From Candidatus Sulfuritelmatomonas gaucii (GTDB lineage: Bacteria > Acidobacteriota > Terriglobia > Terriglobales > Acidobacteriaceae), in assembly GCA_900290245.1 (NCBI GenBank), contig OKRB01000078.1:1-64000 (forward strand): a DNA stretch of 64,000 bases, read 5' to 3'. How positions within the stretch are numbered: position 1 is the stretch's first letter; each line of letters opens with the position of its first letter. The position numbers and the translations under genes are program-made. The notes beneath the pieces were generated by a model, which worked only from the letters and a program-made list of their open reading frames with translations, was not told where the DNA came from and did not search any database. This document shows, piece by piece, positions 45,177 to 54,837 of this stretch.

Positions 45177-45334
45177 AGTCGTCGCGTAGGGTTTCGGCCT
45201 GCCAGAGCAGCCATTTCAGGCCCCGCTCTCTTATGTGACACAAAACACTAACAATCCCATTTGAATCGTAGACACTGGCAGGGAATACTCTGCAACTTTG
45301 CTGTGCTTTCTCTGACCCCACGGGTCTGCGTCAC

Positions 45335-47890
45335 GTGTTTTTGGGATCGAGGTTTCGTTCGTTGCGGGGCCACTCGCTTATCCAGGAAGACCTTCAAAAC
45401 AGCACAGCGCCGCAGGCTTCTTCAGAAGCCACTCGCCACGCCTCGACTTCGTTCCGCGAACTTTGGGGAATCATTTGGCGGCGGCGGAAGTTCATCGCTG
45501 CGGTTGAAGGATCGCTTCTGCTGGCCTGCTTGCTTTACTGCCTGATTGCCCCTAATCAATTTGAAGCTGCCGCCCGCGTGGAATTGCGCACGGCGCCGAC
45601 CTCCTCGCTGAGCCTCGACCCGGCAGAGACGTCCGCATCCTCCTCGATCCTCTCCGCTCCAGTTGCACAAGAGACATTGGCCGACGTATTGCGCAGCGAC
45701 CGCCTAGCGTGGCGAGTGATCACAGACCTCAAGCTCTACCAGGCGCCCGCATTTCGCGGCAGATTCGGCAGCAAGTTTCCCGGCTTCAATCCCGCGAAGC
45801 CATCGCCTGATGCACAAGCATGGCTGCTCGAACGATTCTCGCGGCGGCTGCATGTGGAAGCGATGCCGCGCACCCTTCTGGTTAAGGTCCGGTTCCGCTG
45901 TCGCGACGCGGCACTTTCGGCCGCGGTGGTCAACGCTCTTATCGGCGAGTATCGCGCGCAGGAAACCGAATCGCAGATTCAGGCTACGGCGCAAGCGTCG
46001 AACTGGCTCAGCGCCCAACTGGCTGAATTGAAGGAACGGGTCGACGCCGACCAGCGGCGGCTGGCTGCTTTCGAAGCACAGCACAAAATTGTGGGTGAAC
46101 CCGAGATTGATTCGAACGGAGACGCCGGCGAAACCGAACACACGGCAGAGCAGCTCGCGATGGACGAATTCAGCCGCCAGCTCGTGACCGCGACAACCGA
46201 CCGCATCGTTGCCGAGGCCGAGTACCGCGCTGCTGCGCAAGGAGATCCGGAGCAAGTGATCGCCTCCGATGCGCGCCTGCAGGCAGCAGGCAACTTCGCC
46301 ACCGCGCTCCTCGAGCAGATTCACGCTCGCCGCAGTGATCTGGAGCAGGAGCAGGCGCAGCTCAGCGTCGAACATGGCGCCAGTTTTCCGCGCGTAGTTG
46401 AAATCGGGCGACAACTCGAGGACATTGACCGGCAGAAGAAGGCAGAGGATACCAAACTCATCGAGCGCTTTCACGGCAGCTGGCAGACCGCTCTCGATCG
46501 CGAAGAATTGGTGCGCAAGAGCCTGGAGCAGGCCACGAGCGAGGGCATGAAGCTCAACGAGGCCGAAACTGAGGACGCGATCATGCGCCAAGAGGCCAAC
46601 GCCAGCCACGATCTTTACATGCGCGTGCACGAGAAGGCAGAAGAGGCGGGGCTCGCCGCCGGAGTTCATGAATCGAACATTTCGGTCGTTGATGAGGCAC
46701 GCCAGCCGGTGAAGCCTGTGGCGCCGGACCTGCCGCTTTATCTCGCGGTCACGTTCTTCGCGGGACTGTGGGTGGCTTTGGGTGCCGCGCTGGTGAGGGA
46801 GCAGTCTCAGAAAGCGGTGGCGGGCGCGAGCGTGGTGCTCTTCATTCTACTGATGGGCGGCGCGGGGCTGCACGCGCAGGCTCCCACGCCCAGCACGTCA
46901 GGCCTGCCCACAGGAGTCGCCAGTTTTCCGCAGACGCAGGAAATGAAAAGTTTGCCCAACCCCAAGGAAGCACCGGCGGTGTGGAATGGCGGCGCTGCTT
47001 CCGTGAATGCAGGCATACCTCCGCTTGACGCGGTGCAGACGACCGCGCCCATGCCGGCGCTCATCGCTCCAGGCGATCTTCTTGAAATCAGCGAGTACCA
47101 CATGCCGGAATTCCGATCGACGGTGCGTGTTTCTGTTGCAGGGACTGTTACGCTGCCCATGATCGGGGAAGTGAAGATAGCGGGAATGGACGAGATCCCC
47201 GCAGCGCACGCGGTTGAGGCAGCGCTGGTGGCGAAAGGAATGCTTCTGCATCCGCTCGTTTCCGTGCTGGTGACGGTTTACGCGGGACAGGACGTGAGCG
47301 TGCTCGGAGAAGTTACGCGGCCGGGCGTTTATCCCTACTCCGTCCACCATCGTTTGCTCGATCTCATTTCCGCAGCATCCGGACTGACGCCCAGCGCGGG
47401 GCGCTTGGTGAACATCATTCATCAGGATAATCCGAAGACGCCTCACCCTGTTGCACTCGACCCGAATGGAACCGACACCACCGGCGAGCACAATCCTGAA
47501 TTGGGCGCGGGCGACACAGTCGAGGTGAGCCGCGCGGGGCTGGTCTACGTGGTTGGTGATGTCATCCGGCCCGGAGGATTCCCGGTTGACCCGGTGCGGG
47601 GGTTGACGATCGTTCAGGCGGTGGCGTTGGCCTGGGGTCCATCGCAAAACGCGGCTGTGGGCAACGCCGTGCTGATTCGCGAGCAGAAAGACGGCCGCAC
47701 CATGATTTCTCTTGACCTGAAGCGCATGTTGCGCGGCAAGGAACCCGACCAGGCAGTGCAGGACCGCGACATCATCTTTGTTCCCGACTCCATGGCGAAG
47801 AACCTGCTGAACCGCACCATGGAGTCGGCGATTCAATCAACGATCGGGGTCAGCATCTACTCCGGTCTCGTGTATTCGCAAAGGTATTAG
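45335..47890 (+). CDS. Fused Wzz-type co-polymerase and Wza/OPX-type polysaccharide export protein
   Basis: 851 residues in one uninterrupted frame from a GTG. Residues 1-490 are a Wzz/GumC-like inner-membrane protein: a first span near 52-72, a long coiled-coil periplasmic part and a second span near 466-488 after the proline-rich motif PVKPVAPDLP. Immediately after comes another hydrophobic segment, VAGASVVLFILLMGGAGLHAQA (about 495-515), that looks like a signal peptide. Then follow a Poly_export domain (IAPGDLLEISEYHMP) and two SLBB repeats (VSVLGEVTRPGVYPY; VYVVGDVIRPGGFPV). Normally these are separate proteins in the inner and outer membranes. No tyrosine-kinase domain is present. Confidence 0.88.
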   Translation: MFLGSRFRSLRGHSLIQEDLQNSTAPQASSEATRHASTSFRELWGIIWRRRKFIAAVEGSLLLACLLYCLIAPNQFEAAARVELRTAPTSSLSLDPAETSASSSILSAPVAQETLADVLRSDRLAWRVITDLKLYQAPAFRGRFGSKFPGFNPAKPSPDAQAWLLERFSRRLHVEAMPRTLLVKVRFRCRDAALSAAVVNALIGEYRAQETESQIQATAQASNWLSAQLAELKERVDADQRRLAAFEAQHKIVGEPEIDSNGDAGETEHTAEQLAMDEFSRQLVTATTDRIVAEAEYRAAAQGDPEQVIASDARLQAAGNFATALLEQIHARRSDLEQEQAQLSVEHGASFPRVVEIGRQLEDIDRQKKAEDTKLIERFHGSWQTALDREELVRKSLEQATSEGMKLNEAETEDAIMRQEANASHDLYMRVHEKAEEAGLAAGVHESNISVVDEARQPVKPVAPDLPLYLAVTFFAGLWVALGAALVREQSQKAVAGASVVLFILLMGGAGLHAQAPTPSTSGLPTGVASFPQTQEMKSLPNPKEAPAVWNGGAASVNAGIPPLDAVQTTAPMPALIAPGDLLEISEYHMPEFRSTVRVSVAGTVTLPMIGEVKIAGMDEIPAAHAVEAALVAKGMLLHPLVSVLVTVYAGQDVSVLGEVTRPGVYPYSVHHRLLDLISAASGLTPSAGRLVNIIHQDNPKTPHPVALDPNGTDTTGEHNPELGAGDTVEVSRAGLVYVVGDVIRPGGFPVDPVRGLTIVQAVALAWGPSQNAAVGNAVLIREQKDGRTMISLDLKRMLRGKEPDQAVQDRDIIFVPDSMAKNLLNRTMESAIQSTIGVSIYSGLVYSQRY

Positions 47891-47892
47891 CG

Positions 47893-49114
47893 ATGCGAAC
47901 CGCCGCGTGGGCCCTCTTGTTGATTTTCGTGTTCGCCATCCCCTGGGAGTATTCGCTCGACCTCGGCCATCCGCTGGGCAATGCGGCGCGTATCGCCGGC
48001 CTGCTTGTGCTTCTGGCGGCTATTCCAGCTATGCTGCAGGCCGGACGGATGCGGACTCCCGGCGCATTCTGGTGGTTCACACTTGCCCTGTATCTCTGGC
48101 TCTGCTGTTCCTATCTCTGGACCATCGACGCTGCGGCCACCTTGGCGAGGATGCGCGGCTATTTCCAGGAGATAATGATCGTCTGGCTGGTGTGGGAGTT
48201 TGCCGATAGTCCCGCAGATCTGCGAAGCCTGCTGCGCGCGACGGTTGGCGGCTCGTGGGTGCTGGCCATTCTCACGATCGCGGCGTTTCACTCGCCTGAG
48301 GCCATTGCGGCCGGACAAATTCGCTTTGTCGCCTACGGCCAGGATGCGAACGAGGTCGCACGTTTTCTCGATCTTGGTTTTCCGCTGGCGGCACTGCTGG
48401 TGAATTGTGAACGCCGCTTGGCGTGGCGGCTCATGGCGCTTGGATTTTTGCCTCTGGGCCTTGTGGCTGTTCTGCTGACCGCCTCGCGTGGTGGATTCAT
48501 CGCCGCAATCGTTGCACTTGGCGGTTCCGCTGCTCTGCTGGCCCGGGGGCACGCGCGCCGCGTTGTCGCAGCCGTCTTAGCGCTGCCGCCGTTCCTGGCC
48601 GCGCTCTGGTTCATTATTCCCAGCGGCACGCTTGGCCGCGTGGCTACGATTCCCGAGCAGCTTCGCGGCGGTGATTTGAACCAGCGCCTCAACATCTGGT
48701 CTGCAGGCTGGCGCGCGTTCACGCAAGCGACTTGCTGTGCGCTCGGTGTTTCAAACGCACGGCCCGCTGCGGTTGGCGCTGTTGACAGCGCTCATTGTGT
48801 GGGCTGTAACGTCGCTAGTCGCGACTGTCGAGGAGAATCGCACGACGTGGCTGCTTTTCGCGCTGATTGTGACTGCAGGGCGGCTGGCGAAGGAGGATCC
48901 ACGAGAGCTCGCCAGATACTTCTTCGATCCGCGCGAGTTCTCTTCGTTCGTTCCGCAAGGAGCTCTGCAAGCGTGGGGTGAAGGTGCAACAGATGATGTT
49001 TTGCCGCAAAAATGGCCAGGTGCGGCAGATTTGTGGCTGGAACGGACCGCGTCAGAACGCAAAAAGACCGAGTGGTTGGCAGCGCAAATAGACATTCTTA
49101 GATTGGGGAGTTAA
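47893..49114 (+). pseudogene. O-antigen ligase/Wzy-type polymerase, internal deletion with frameshift
   Basis: A multi-span protein starting two bases after the fusion gene. The first frame is good to LNQRLNIWSAGWRAFTQA (about 48729). The remaining spans, AVRSVFQTHGPLRLALLTALIVWAVTSLVATVEENRTTWLLFAL, lie in another frame from 48737 to 49114. Relatives have roughly 40-50 residues between these points, including the periplasmic HN-containing loop. So a stretch is missing and the frame is lost. As written the enzyme should not work. Confidence 0.82.
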
Positions 49115-49120
49115 GTAGGG

Positions 49121-49573
49121 ATGACACTCAAATGGAAACTCAAGATCACGATTCCAATCGTCCTGTTTACATTGGGGATCGTCTGTTGGTCAGCGGTTCC
49201 GTCCTTTCGTTTTTGGATAGGGGAAGCTTATTACTACGTTCGTCCGGTCCCGCGCGTTTGCAAAAACAGGACGGCCCAATTCAATGCTCGCGTGGAACGG
49301 ATCCGGCAAGACGCCAAAAGCTTCCTAAAAATCGGAGCAAAGAAGAATGATGTCGCCCGATTCTTCGCGTCGGAGAACATTCCGGTGTCGTTCAATCAGG
49401 TTGCCGGCCACGACGTTGCCAGCGGTGAAGTCTATGTGGCCGGTATCCCGGAGTGCGCCAACGTTGCATGCGGCGACGATTCCGCACTGATCGGTGTCAG
49501 AGTCGACGTGGATGAAAATGGAACGGTCATATCCGATCCAGTCATCGTGAGTATGTACACCAATTGCCTGTAG
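49121..49573 (+). CDS. Hypothetical membrane-anchored protein
   Basis: 150 residues. There is one N-terminal membrane span (IPIVLFTLGIVCWSAVPSF); the rest is likely periplasmic with four Cys (PRVCKN, PECANVAC, YTNCL) that could form disulphides. No family was recognised. Base composition is visibly more AT-rich than the neighbours, hinting at later acquisition. It lies between the broken ligase and the flippase on the same strand. Confidence 0.7.
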   Translation: MTLKWKLKITIPIVLFTLGIVCWSAVPSFRFWIGEAYYYVRPVPRVCKNRTAQFNARVERIRQDAKSFLKIGAKKNDVARFFASENIPVSFNQVAGHDVASGEVYVAGIPECANVACGDDSALIGVRVDVDENGTVISDPVIVSMYTNCL

Positions 49574-49612
49574 TTCTCGAATGATGCCCCGGCCTGCAAT
49601 TTGGTTCGCCTG

Positions 49613-50992
49613 ATGTCCACGGTATCGCAAGTAACGATTCGTGCTTCAAAGCCGGCCAAGTTCATTGCCGACCATCGCAGTGTCCTGCGCGCCGTTTTGT
49701 CGGTGGGCGCCGCTGGCATCATCGTCAAACTCGTCGCCGCCTGCAAGGAAATGGGGGTTGCGTCAGTCTATGGGCGCTCGGACGCCATGGACGCATTTTT
49801 AGTGGCAGCGCTCGTTCCCAGCCTGCTGGTCAACCTGATCTCTGAATCGATGAACCAGGCACTCGTGCCCACGCTTATCCGGGTAAGGGAGCGGGAGGGC
49901 CACGAGCGCGCTCAGCAACTGGTGTCGAGCGCGATGCTCGGCGTTTGCCTGCTGCTTGGAGCGGCCTCGGCTGCCGCGGCGCTCCTGGCCCACGGGTTCG
50001 TTCCGCTGATCGCCTCGCATTTTCCGCCTGACAAGCTGCAGCTCGCCATCCACCTCTTTTACGGACTGTTGCCCATCGTGCTCATTACGGGCATCGCCAC
50101 AAACTGCACGGCAGTTCTGAATACGCTCGACCGCTTTGCGCTTCCCGCTCTCGCGCCCGTGATCATTTCCATCTCGGTTCTTTGCGGCGCCCTGTTGTTC
50201 GGCGGCCGGCTCGGCATCTGGGCCATCGTCTACTCCACGCTTGCCGGCTCACTGCTTCATGTCATCATCGTCGGCGTGATGATGGAGGCTCGCGGCTATC
50301 GGCTCCATCTTCGCTGGCATGGAATGACCGAAGCCACGCGCCAGGTCACCGGTCAGTATGGCCCCATGCTACTCAGCGGAGTCGTAGCATCGGGCGGTCT
50401 GCGTGTCGATCAATCTATGGCCGCCATGCTGCCCTCAGGCAGTGTTTCGACGTTCGCCTACGCCAATCGCTTTGTCGCTGTGGTGCTTTCGTTGTCGGCA
50501 GGCGCTGTGTCCACGGCAATTGTTCCTCACTTTTCGCGCATGATCGCCCATTGCGACTGGCGCGGCTGCCGGCAAACGCTCCGCACCTGGACGCGCCTTT
50601 CAGCGCTCATATCGGTCCCGATCGCGGCATTGCTCATCGCCTGCGCGCACCCGTTGATCCGCGCCGCGTTCGAGCACGGCCGCTTTGGCGCGCTAGACAC
50701 CAGCGTCGTGGCGCCGGTACTTGCCATGTATGCCATCCAGATTCCGTTTTTCGCGATCAGTCGCGTGTACTACCGCTTCCTTGTCGCCATGCGCCGCACC
50801 GACCTGATTCTTTATTGCGGGATTCTGAATCTCGGCCTCGATATCGTGCTGAATCTTGTGCTCATGCGCTGGATGGGTGTTGGCGGAATCGCTCTAGCCA
50901 CTTCGCTTTGGACAGTGAGCACGCTTTTCTATTGCTGGTTTTGGAGCAGAAGGATTCTCGCACGAGCTTCCGCGGCGGAGGTCGCTGCATGA
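49613..50992 (+). CDS. MurJ/MviN-family lipid-linked oligosaccharide flippase
   Basis: 459 residues, about twelve to fourteen membrane spans, of the MOP exporter superfamily. The segments LVPSLLVNLISESMNQALVPTL and FEHGRFGALDTSVVAPVL are MurJ-like. In this cluster it probably acts as the Wzx flippase for exopolysaccharide repeat units and not for lipid II, since MurJ proper is normally elsewhere. The ATG at 49613 is preferred over a TTG at 49601. It overlaps the next gene by four bases. Confidence 0.87.
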   Translation: MSTVSQVTIRASKPAKFIADHRSVLRAVLSVGAAGIIVKLVAACKEMGVASVYGRSDAMDAFLVAALVPSLLVNLISESMNQALVPTLIRVREREGHERAQQLVSSAMLGVCLLLGAASAAAALLAHGFVPLIASHFPPDKLQLAIHLFYGLLPIVLITGIATNCTAVLNTLDRFALPALAPVIISISVLCGALLFGGRLGIWAIVYSTLAGSLLHVIIVGVMMEARGYRLHLRWHGMTEATRQVTGQYGPMLLSGVVASGGLRVDQSMAAMLPSGSVSTFAYANRFVAVVLSLSAGAVSTAIVPHFSRMIAHCDWRGCRQTLRTWTRLSALISVPIAALLIACAHPLIRAAFEHGRFGALDTSVVAPVLAMYAIQIPFFAISRVYYRFLVAMRRTDLILYCGILNLGLDIVLNLVLMRWMGVGGIALATSLWTVSTLFYCWFWSRRILARASAAEVAA

Positions 50993-51777
50993 GGCCGGCG
51001 CCGGCGCAATATCTGCTGCGCATTGTTGATAGCTGTCCCACGGTTTCGCACGAACGCTGGCAACTTTCCCGCGCACTCATTGAAGAATTCCGGCTGCAGG
51101 CCATTCTCGCCGTGGTTCCCGACAACAGGGACCCCGGTTTGGCAGTCTCGGCGGCGGACCCGTTGTTCTGGAATCAGATGCGTGCTCTCGAATACGGCGG
51201 CAGTGTGATCGGGTTGCACGGCTACCGGCATCTGTGCCACAGCAGCGGGCGCAGCCGCCTGGGACTCGATCGCGCGTCGGAATTTGCCGGAGTGCCTGCG
51301 GAGATGCAGCGCGAGTGGATCGGCGAGGGGCTGAATCTGCTGCGCAGACACGGGCTCAATCCCCGTATTTTTGTCGCACCGCGTCATGGCTTCGAAGCAA
51401 ACACGCTTTCGGCTCTCCGGTCAGAAGGCATTCCCCTGATTTCTGACGGATTTGCGCGCAGGCCGTTCCTCTGCGGCGAGATCACCTGGATTCCGCAACA
51501 ACTGTGGGCTGCTGAAGAGAAGGCAAGCGGCGTGTGGACCATCTGCATGCATCCCAACACCGCCAGCGATGCCGATGTCGCCGGGTTGCGCGCCTTCCTT
51601 CGCGCTCACGCCGGCCAGTTCACTTCCGTCGATCGCCTTCTCGGCGAATTTCCTCACACCACCTTGACCCTGGCAGAACACCTTCAAGCAGAAGCGGCAC
51701 TCTGCCGATTCAAACTCTTTCGCGCCGCCAGACGAGCCCACCAGGTTGCCGGATCGCGACTGAGCAACTCAAAATAG
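50989..51777 (+). CDS. DUF2334-type polysaccharide deacetylase-like protein
   Basis: 262 residues starting in an ATGA overlap with the flippase gene. The NodB-like fold is suggested by YLLRIVDSCPTVSHERW (metal Asp), VIGLHGYRHLCHSSG (metal His pair) and the C-terminal ICMHPNTASD. DUF2334 proteins are putative carbohydrate deacetylases. Its last 94 bases overlap the converging glycosyltransferase gene. It likely modifies the exopolysaccharide or its lipid-linked unit. Confidence 0.82.
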   Translation: MRPAPAQYLLRIVDSCPTVSHERWQLSRALIEEFRLQAILAVVPDNRDPGLAVSAADPLFWNQMRALEYGGSVIGLHGYRHLCHSSGRSRLGLDRASEFAGVPAEMQREWIGEGLNLLRRHGLNPRIFVAPRHGFEANTLSALRSEGIPLISDGFARRPFLCGEITWIPQQLWAAEEKASGVWTICMHPNTASDADVAGLRAFLRAHAGQFTSVDRLLGEFPHTTLTLAEHLQAEAALCRFKLFRAARRAHQVAGSRLSNSK

Positions 51778-52855
51778 AGCTGCTCCCATTTGTCGAGCAC
51801 GCGCTCGATGCTGAAATGCTCGAGCACATGTCTGCGCGCCTGCTTGCCCATCGCTTGGCGGGCTGGCAGAGGCGCGGCCATCAGCCGGGTCATTGCGGCG
51901 GCCAATGTATCGGGATCGCCAGGGCGCGACAAAAATCCCGTTTTCCCATTCACAATCACTTCGCGGGTTCCCGGAACGTCGGTTGCGACAGAGGGGAGCG
52001 CGCAAGCTCCGGCCTCAAGCAGGACCATGGGCAACCCTTCGAAGCGCGATGCGAGCACAAATCCATCTGCGGCCTGCATCCAGCGCCTCACATCCGGCTC
52101 GAAGCCCACGAACCGGACTCGTCGCGCAAGACCGAGCCGCCCCGCAAGCGCGGTTAGCTCAGCACGCAGCGGCCCATCACCCAGGATCGCGAGCCTCGCG
52201 TTTTGAGGCATGCGCTCCATCGCCGCCAGTAAAGTAGGGAAGTCCTTCAGGGCATCGAGCCTGGCGACGGCAAGCCATAGAAACTCGTCCGCGATTCTCA
52301 ACCCGTGTCGCGGCCTCGCTTTGGCCTGGCCGTCCGACCGCCAAGCGTCCACGTCAATTCCGTTTTGCAAGACAGTGAGTCTGTACTCACCATGCGTGCA
52401 GCAAGATGCGAGGCAGCTGTCGCCCGGCTAACTGCTGTGACATGGTCGGGCAGCCAGCGGCTACAAAGGTAGCCGATCTTTCTGCCAAGGCGTCCCGCGT
52501 ACGAACTGTGCAGCGTATCGACGACGACAGTCGCTGGCGCAGCCAGGCGTGACCATCGAACCAGCCATGACGCATGCGGAAGATGCGAATGGATCACGTC
52601 GGGCCGGGCACGCCAGAGCCACAGGTTCAGGCGAATCCATCCCCGAGGATCGGCGAGCCCCTTGCGCATCCTGAGACTCAGAAAGGCCACGCCCGCATCT
52701 CTCAATTCGGCAGCGGCCGAACCTCCTGAGCCCGAAAGTGCAACGACAGTCACGCGCCAACCGCGCATGCGCAACCCTTTTGCCAGCAGCATTGCCTGCC
52801 GCTCTGCGCCGCCGATCCGGTCGAGGCCGGGAATTGCGATGGCTGCGTGTCTCAC
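51684..52855 (-). pseudogene. GT4-family glycosyltransferase, frameshifted
   Basis: The N-terminal Rossmann half (MRHAAIAIPGLDRIGGAERQA, VIHSHLPHASWLVRW, VTAVSRATAASHLAAR) is in one frame, 52298-52855. The donor-binding half, from LTVLQNGIDVDAW through FVLASRFEGLPMVLLEAGACALPSVATDVPG, is in another. The change is near 52385-52400 and one base would join them. Together they would make about 390 residues, normal for the family. It overlaps the upstream small gene by four bases and the deacetylase gene tail-to-tail. Confidence 0.85.
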
Positions 52856-53100
52856 AGGCGTTTCCGCACGTGCGCGTCGATTACGTCCTCGTAGGAGCGG
52901 ATGGAATCTTCAAACCGGAACTCCTCTTCGGCCCATTGCTTTTGGAATTCGATGCCGCCGGTTCCCCTGCGGGCCACAAACGGCGGCAACAGTGCAACGA
53001 CGACTACGCCCAGGCACGCGATCAGGAGTGAAATGGCAACAAGCGGAAGAGAGCCGGCAACAGTCAATCCGGCAAAGCCGAAACGAAACCAGCGGAACAC
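52852..53100 (-). CDS. Small membrane protein of the polysaccharide cluster
   Basis: 82 residues from a GTG five bases after GGAGG, overlapping the glycosyltransferase start. One long or two short hydrophobic spans (FAGLTVAGSLPLVAISLLIACLGVVVVALL) are followed by a charged C-terminus. No family is recognised. The tight overlap with the next gene supports it being translated. Confidence 0.55.
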   Translation of the reverse strand: MFRWFRFGFAGLTVAGSLPLVAISLLIACLGVVVVALLPPFVARRGTGGIEFQKQWAEEEFRFEDSIRSYEDVIDAHVRKRL

Positions 53101-53501
53101 AGGGCCCTCCAGCAACGCCTATCCTGACGCGGGGCCAGAGCCGGCGGCGAATGAGGCGTCGATGCGTTTCACGAATGCCATGCTCCGAATCATCGCAACA
53201 GTAACCAGGCGAACCAGGGCCGCTGCGGCAGTGCCGCACGCAGCAAACGGAACAGACAAACTGAAACATCTTTTGGAAAAAGGCTTATGCGGCTAAGCGG
53301 GTGAAATGCTCTATGAGGTAAAAGCCTTTCGATAAGACAGTGGCCCGGCACACCCGTTCTTTGTTCGCCTATGCGCTCTTTCCTCTTACAACGCAAGAGG
53401 AGCTCTTAGGAAGCAGCCTTTGCTGGAGTGGAATCTGTACACAAATGAAACACTCCTGCGGAGCGCATGTCAAGTTGTGGAACTTGCAGGGGTGATGATC
53501 A
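53101..53501. other. Long intergenic stretch, no gene recognised
   Basis: About 400 bp between two minus-strand genes, more AT-rich around 53260-53460. Short ORFs exist on both strands but none has a ribosome site with a plausible protein. It probably holds the promoter of the small membrane protein and downstream glycosyltransferase. No terminator hairpin with T-run was found. Confidence 0.4.
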
Positions 53502-54623
53502 TCACCGGCTCATTTGCGAATCAGTTGCGGGTGTGTCGCTCTCGAGTGAGCAAGCGTCCTCCCGTGCGGGTGCGTCGTCGAAAGAGGGGAAAAACGAACG
53601 ACGATAACGCTTACCGGGCTCGAGAGTTTCAAGTGCAGTAAGCAATGTCGCAGCAAGAGACTCCGCAGTAATCTCGGGGGCGAGCCATGCGCCGGGCTGT
53701 CCGCGCAGCAAATCCACAATTCCTTCAGAGGCCGGCGTCGCCACCAGAGGCAGACCTGCTGCGGCTGCTTCCAGAAGCGAATTGGGCATGCCCTCGTAGC
53801 GCGAAGAATGCACAAAGAGCGTGGCGCCCGGAAAAAACGCGTACACGGGAACTACGTATCCGACGAAACTGACCGCCGATTCAAGAAAAAGCGCCCGGCA
53901 AAGCTCCTTGAGTTCGGGCTCGTCGCGGCCTTCGCCGGCAATGATCAGGTCGGCTCCCGGATGCACTTTGCGCACTGTCGCAAGAGCATTGAGGAGCAGA
54001 TCGAATCCTTTCTCGTGCGACAACCTTCCCACGGCCAGCAGATGCGGGCCCGGCCCCATGCGGGCCGAAGGAGCCTGCATCGCCGCGCGGATTTGCTCCA
54101 GATCGACGGGATTGGGCAACACTGTAATCTTTTCTCCGTCCAGCTTGAGCGTCCGGGTCAGATCATCGGCCATGGCGCGCGACTGGCAGATCACGCGGTT
54201 CGCGTGCGGGTAAAGCAAACGGTAACCCCAGCGCGTGTAACGAGGCACACCGCCATAGATCAAAGCTAATGAAACCGTGCCATTCTGGCGCACGAGAACG
54301 GAGGTTCCTGGAGGGAAAAGCGGCCGAAGCAGCAACGCCAGGAAATTGACTTCGGCTGCTCCCGATAGAATCACATGAGGCCGAAGCCGCCACACCAGGC
54401 GCAGCAGCGGCACGGCTCCGTTGCGGACGCGCCGGGCGCCGAGCGCGTGCACCTTGAGCCACGGCGGCAAAGTGGCCGAGTCAGCTTCATCAGCCGCCAC
54501 CAGGCCCAGGTGGATTTCATATTTTTCCTGCGACAGGTTCTTTCCCAGCAGAGCGATCACATGCTGGGCGCCGCCTCCACCGAGGCGCGGGATCAGCAGC
54601 AGGAGTCGAACGCGCTGTACCAC
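53502..54623 (-). CDS. GT4-family glycosyltransferase
   Basis: 373 residues from a GTG preceded by GGGGGA. The acceptor domain begins RLLLLIPRLGGGGAQHVIALL, and the donor domain has LLAVGRLSHEKGFDLLLNAL and the EX7E region HSSRYEGMPNSLLEAAAAGLPLVA. An upstream GTG at 54728 would add 35 residues, including a duplicated AVTQS, that look non-structural. It is monocistronic on the minus strand. It transfers an unknown sugar during exopolysaccharide unit assembly. Confidence 0.88.
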   Translation of the reverse strand: MVQRVRLLLLIPRLGGGGAQHVIALLGKNLSQEKYEIHLGLVAADEADSATLPPWLKVHALGARRVRNGAVPLLRLVWRLRPHVILSGAAEVNFLALLLRPLFPPGTSVLVRQNGTVSLALIYGGVPRYTRWGYRLLYPHANRVICQSRAMADDLTRTLKLDGEKITVLPNPVDLEQIRAAMQAPSARMGPGPHLLAVGRLSHEKGFDLLLNALATVRKVHPGADLIIAGEGRDEPELKELCRALFLESAVSFVGYVVPVYAFFPGATLFVHSSRYEGMPNSLLEAAAAGLPLVATPASEGIVDLLRGQPGAWLAPEITAESLAATLLTALETLEPGKRYRRSFFPSFDDAPAREDACSLESDTPATDSQMSR

Positions 54624-54837
54624 GGATTCCCCCGGGTTGCGGGTAAGCGGAGCCCTGACCAATTCATTTGATTGTGTCACTGCTGATTGTGTCACCGCCG
54701 CCGGTGTTTCTCTTGTGCTCACAGTCACTAGTCACCAAGAGGTGTCTTTCATCACATTCGAGCTGCACAGGCGGATGATAAGGTGACGCCAATCTTCTCT
54801 TGGTGATTCGTAGAATCTGAGCCAGCGCTAACGCCTT

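Noticed and set aside
52910-53269. Minus-strand Cys/Arg-rich frame upstream of the glycosyltransferase
   Set aside because: No plausible protein character; it overlaps the better supported small membrane protein gene in a different frame.
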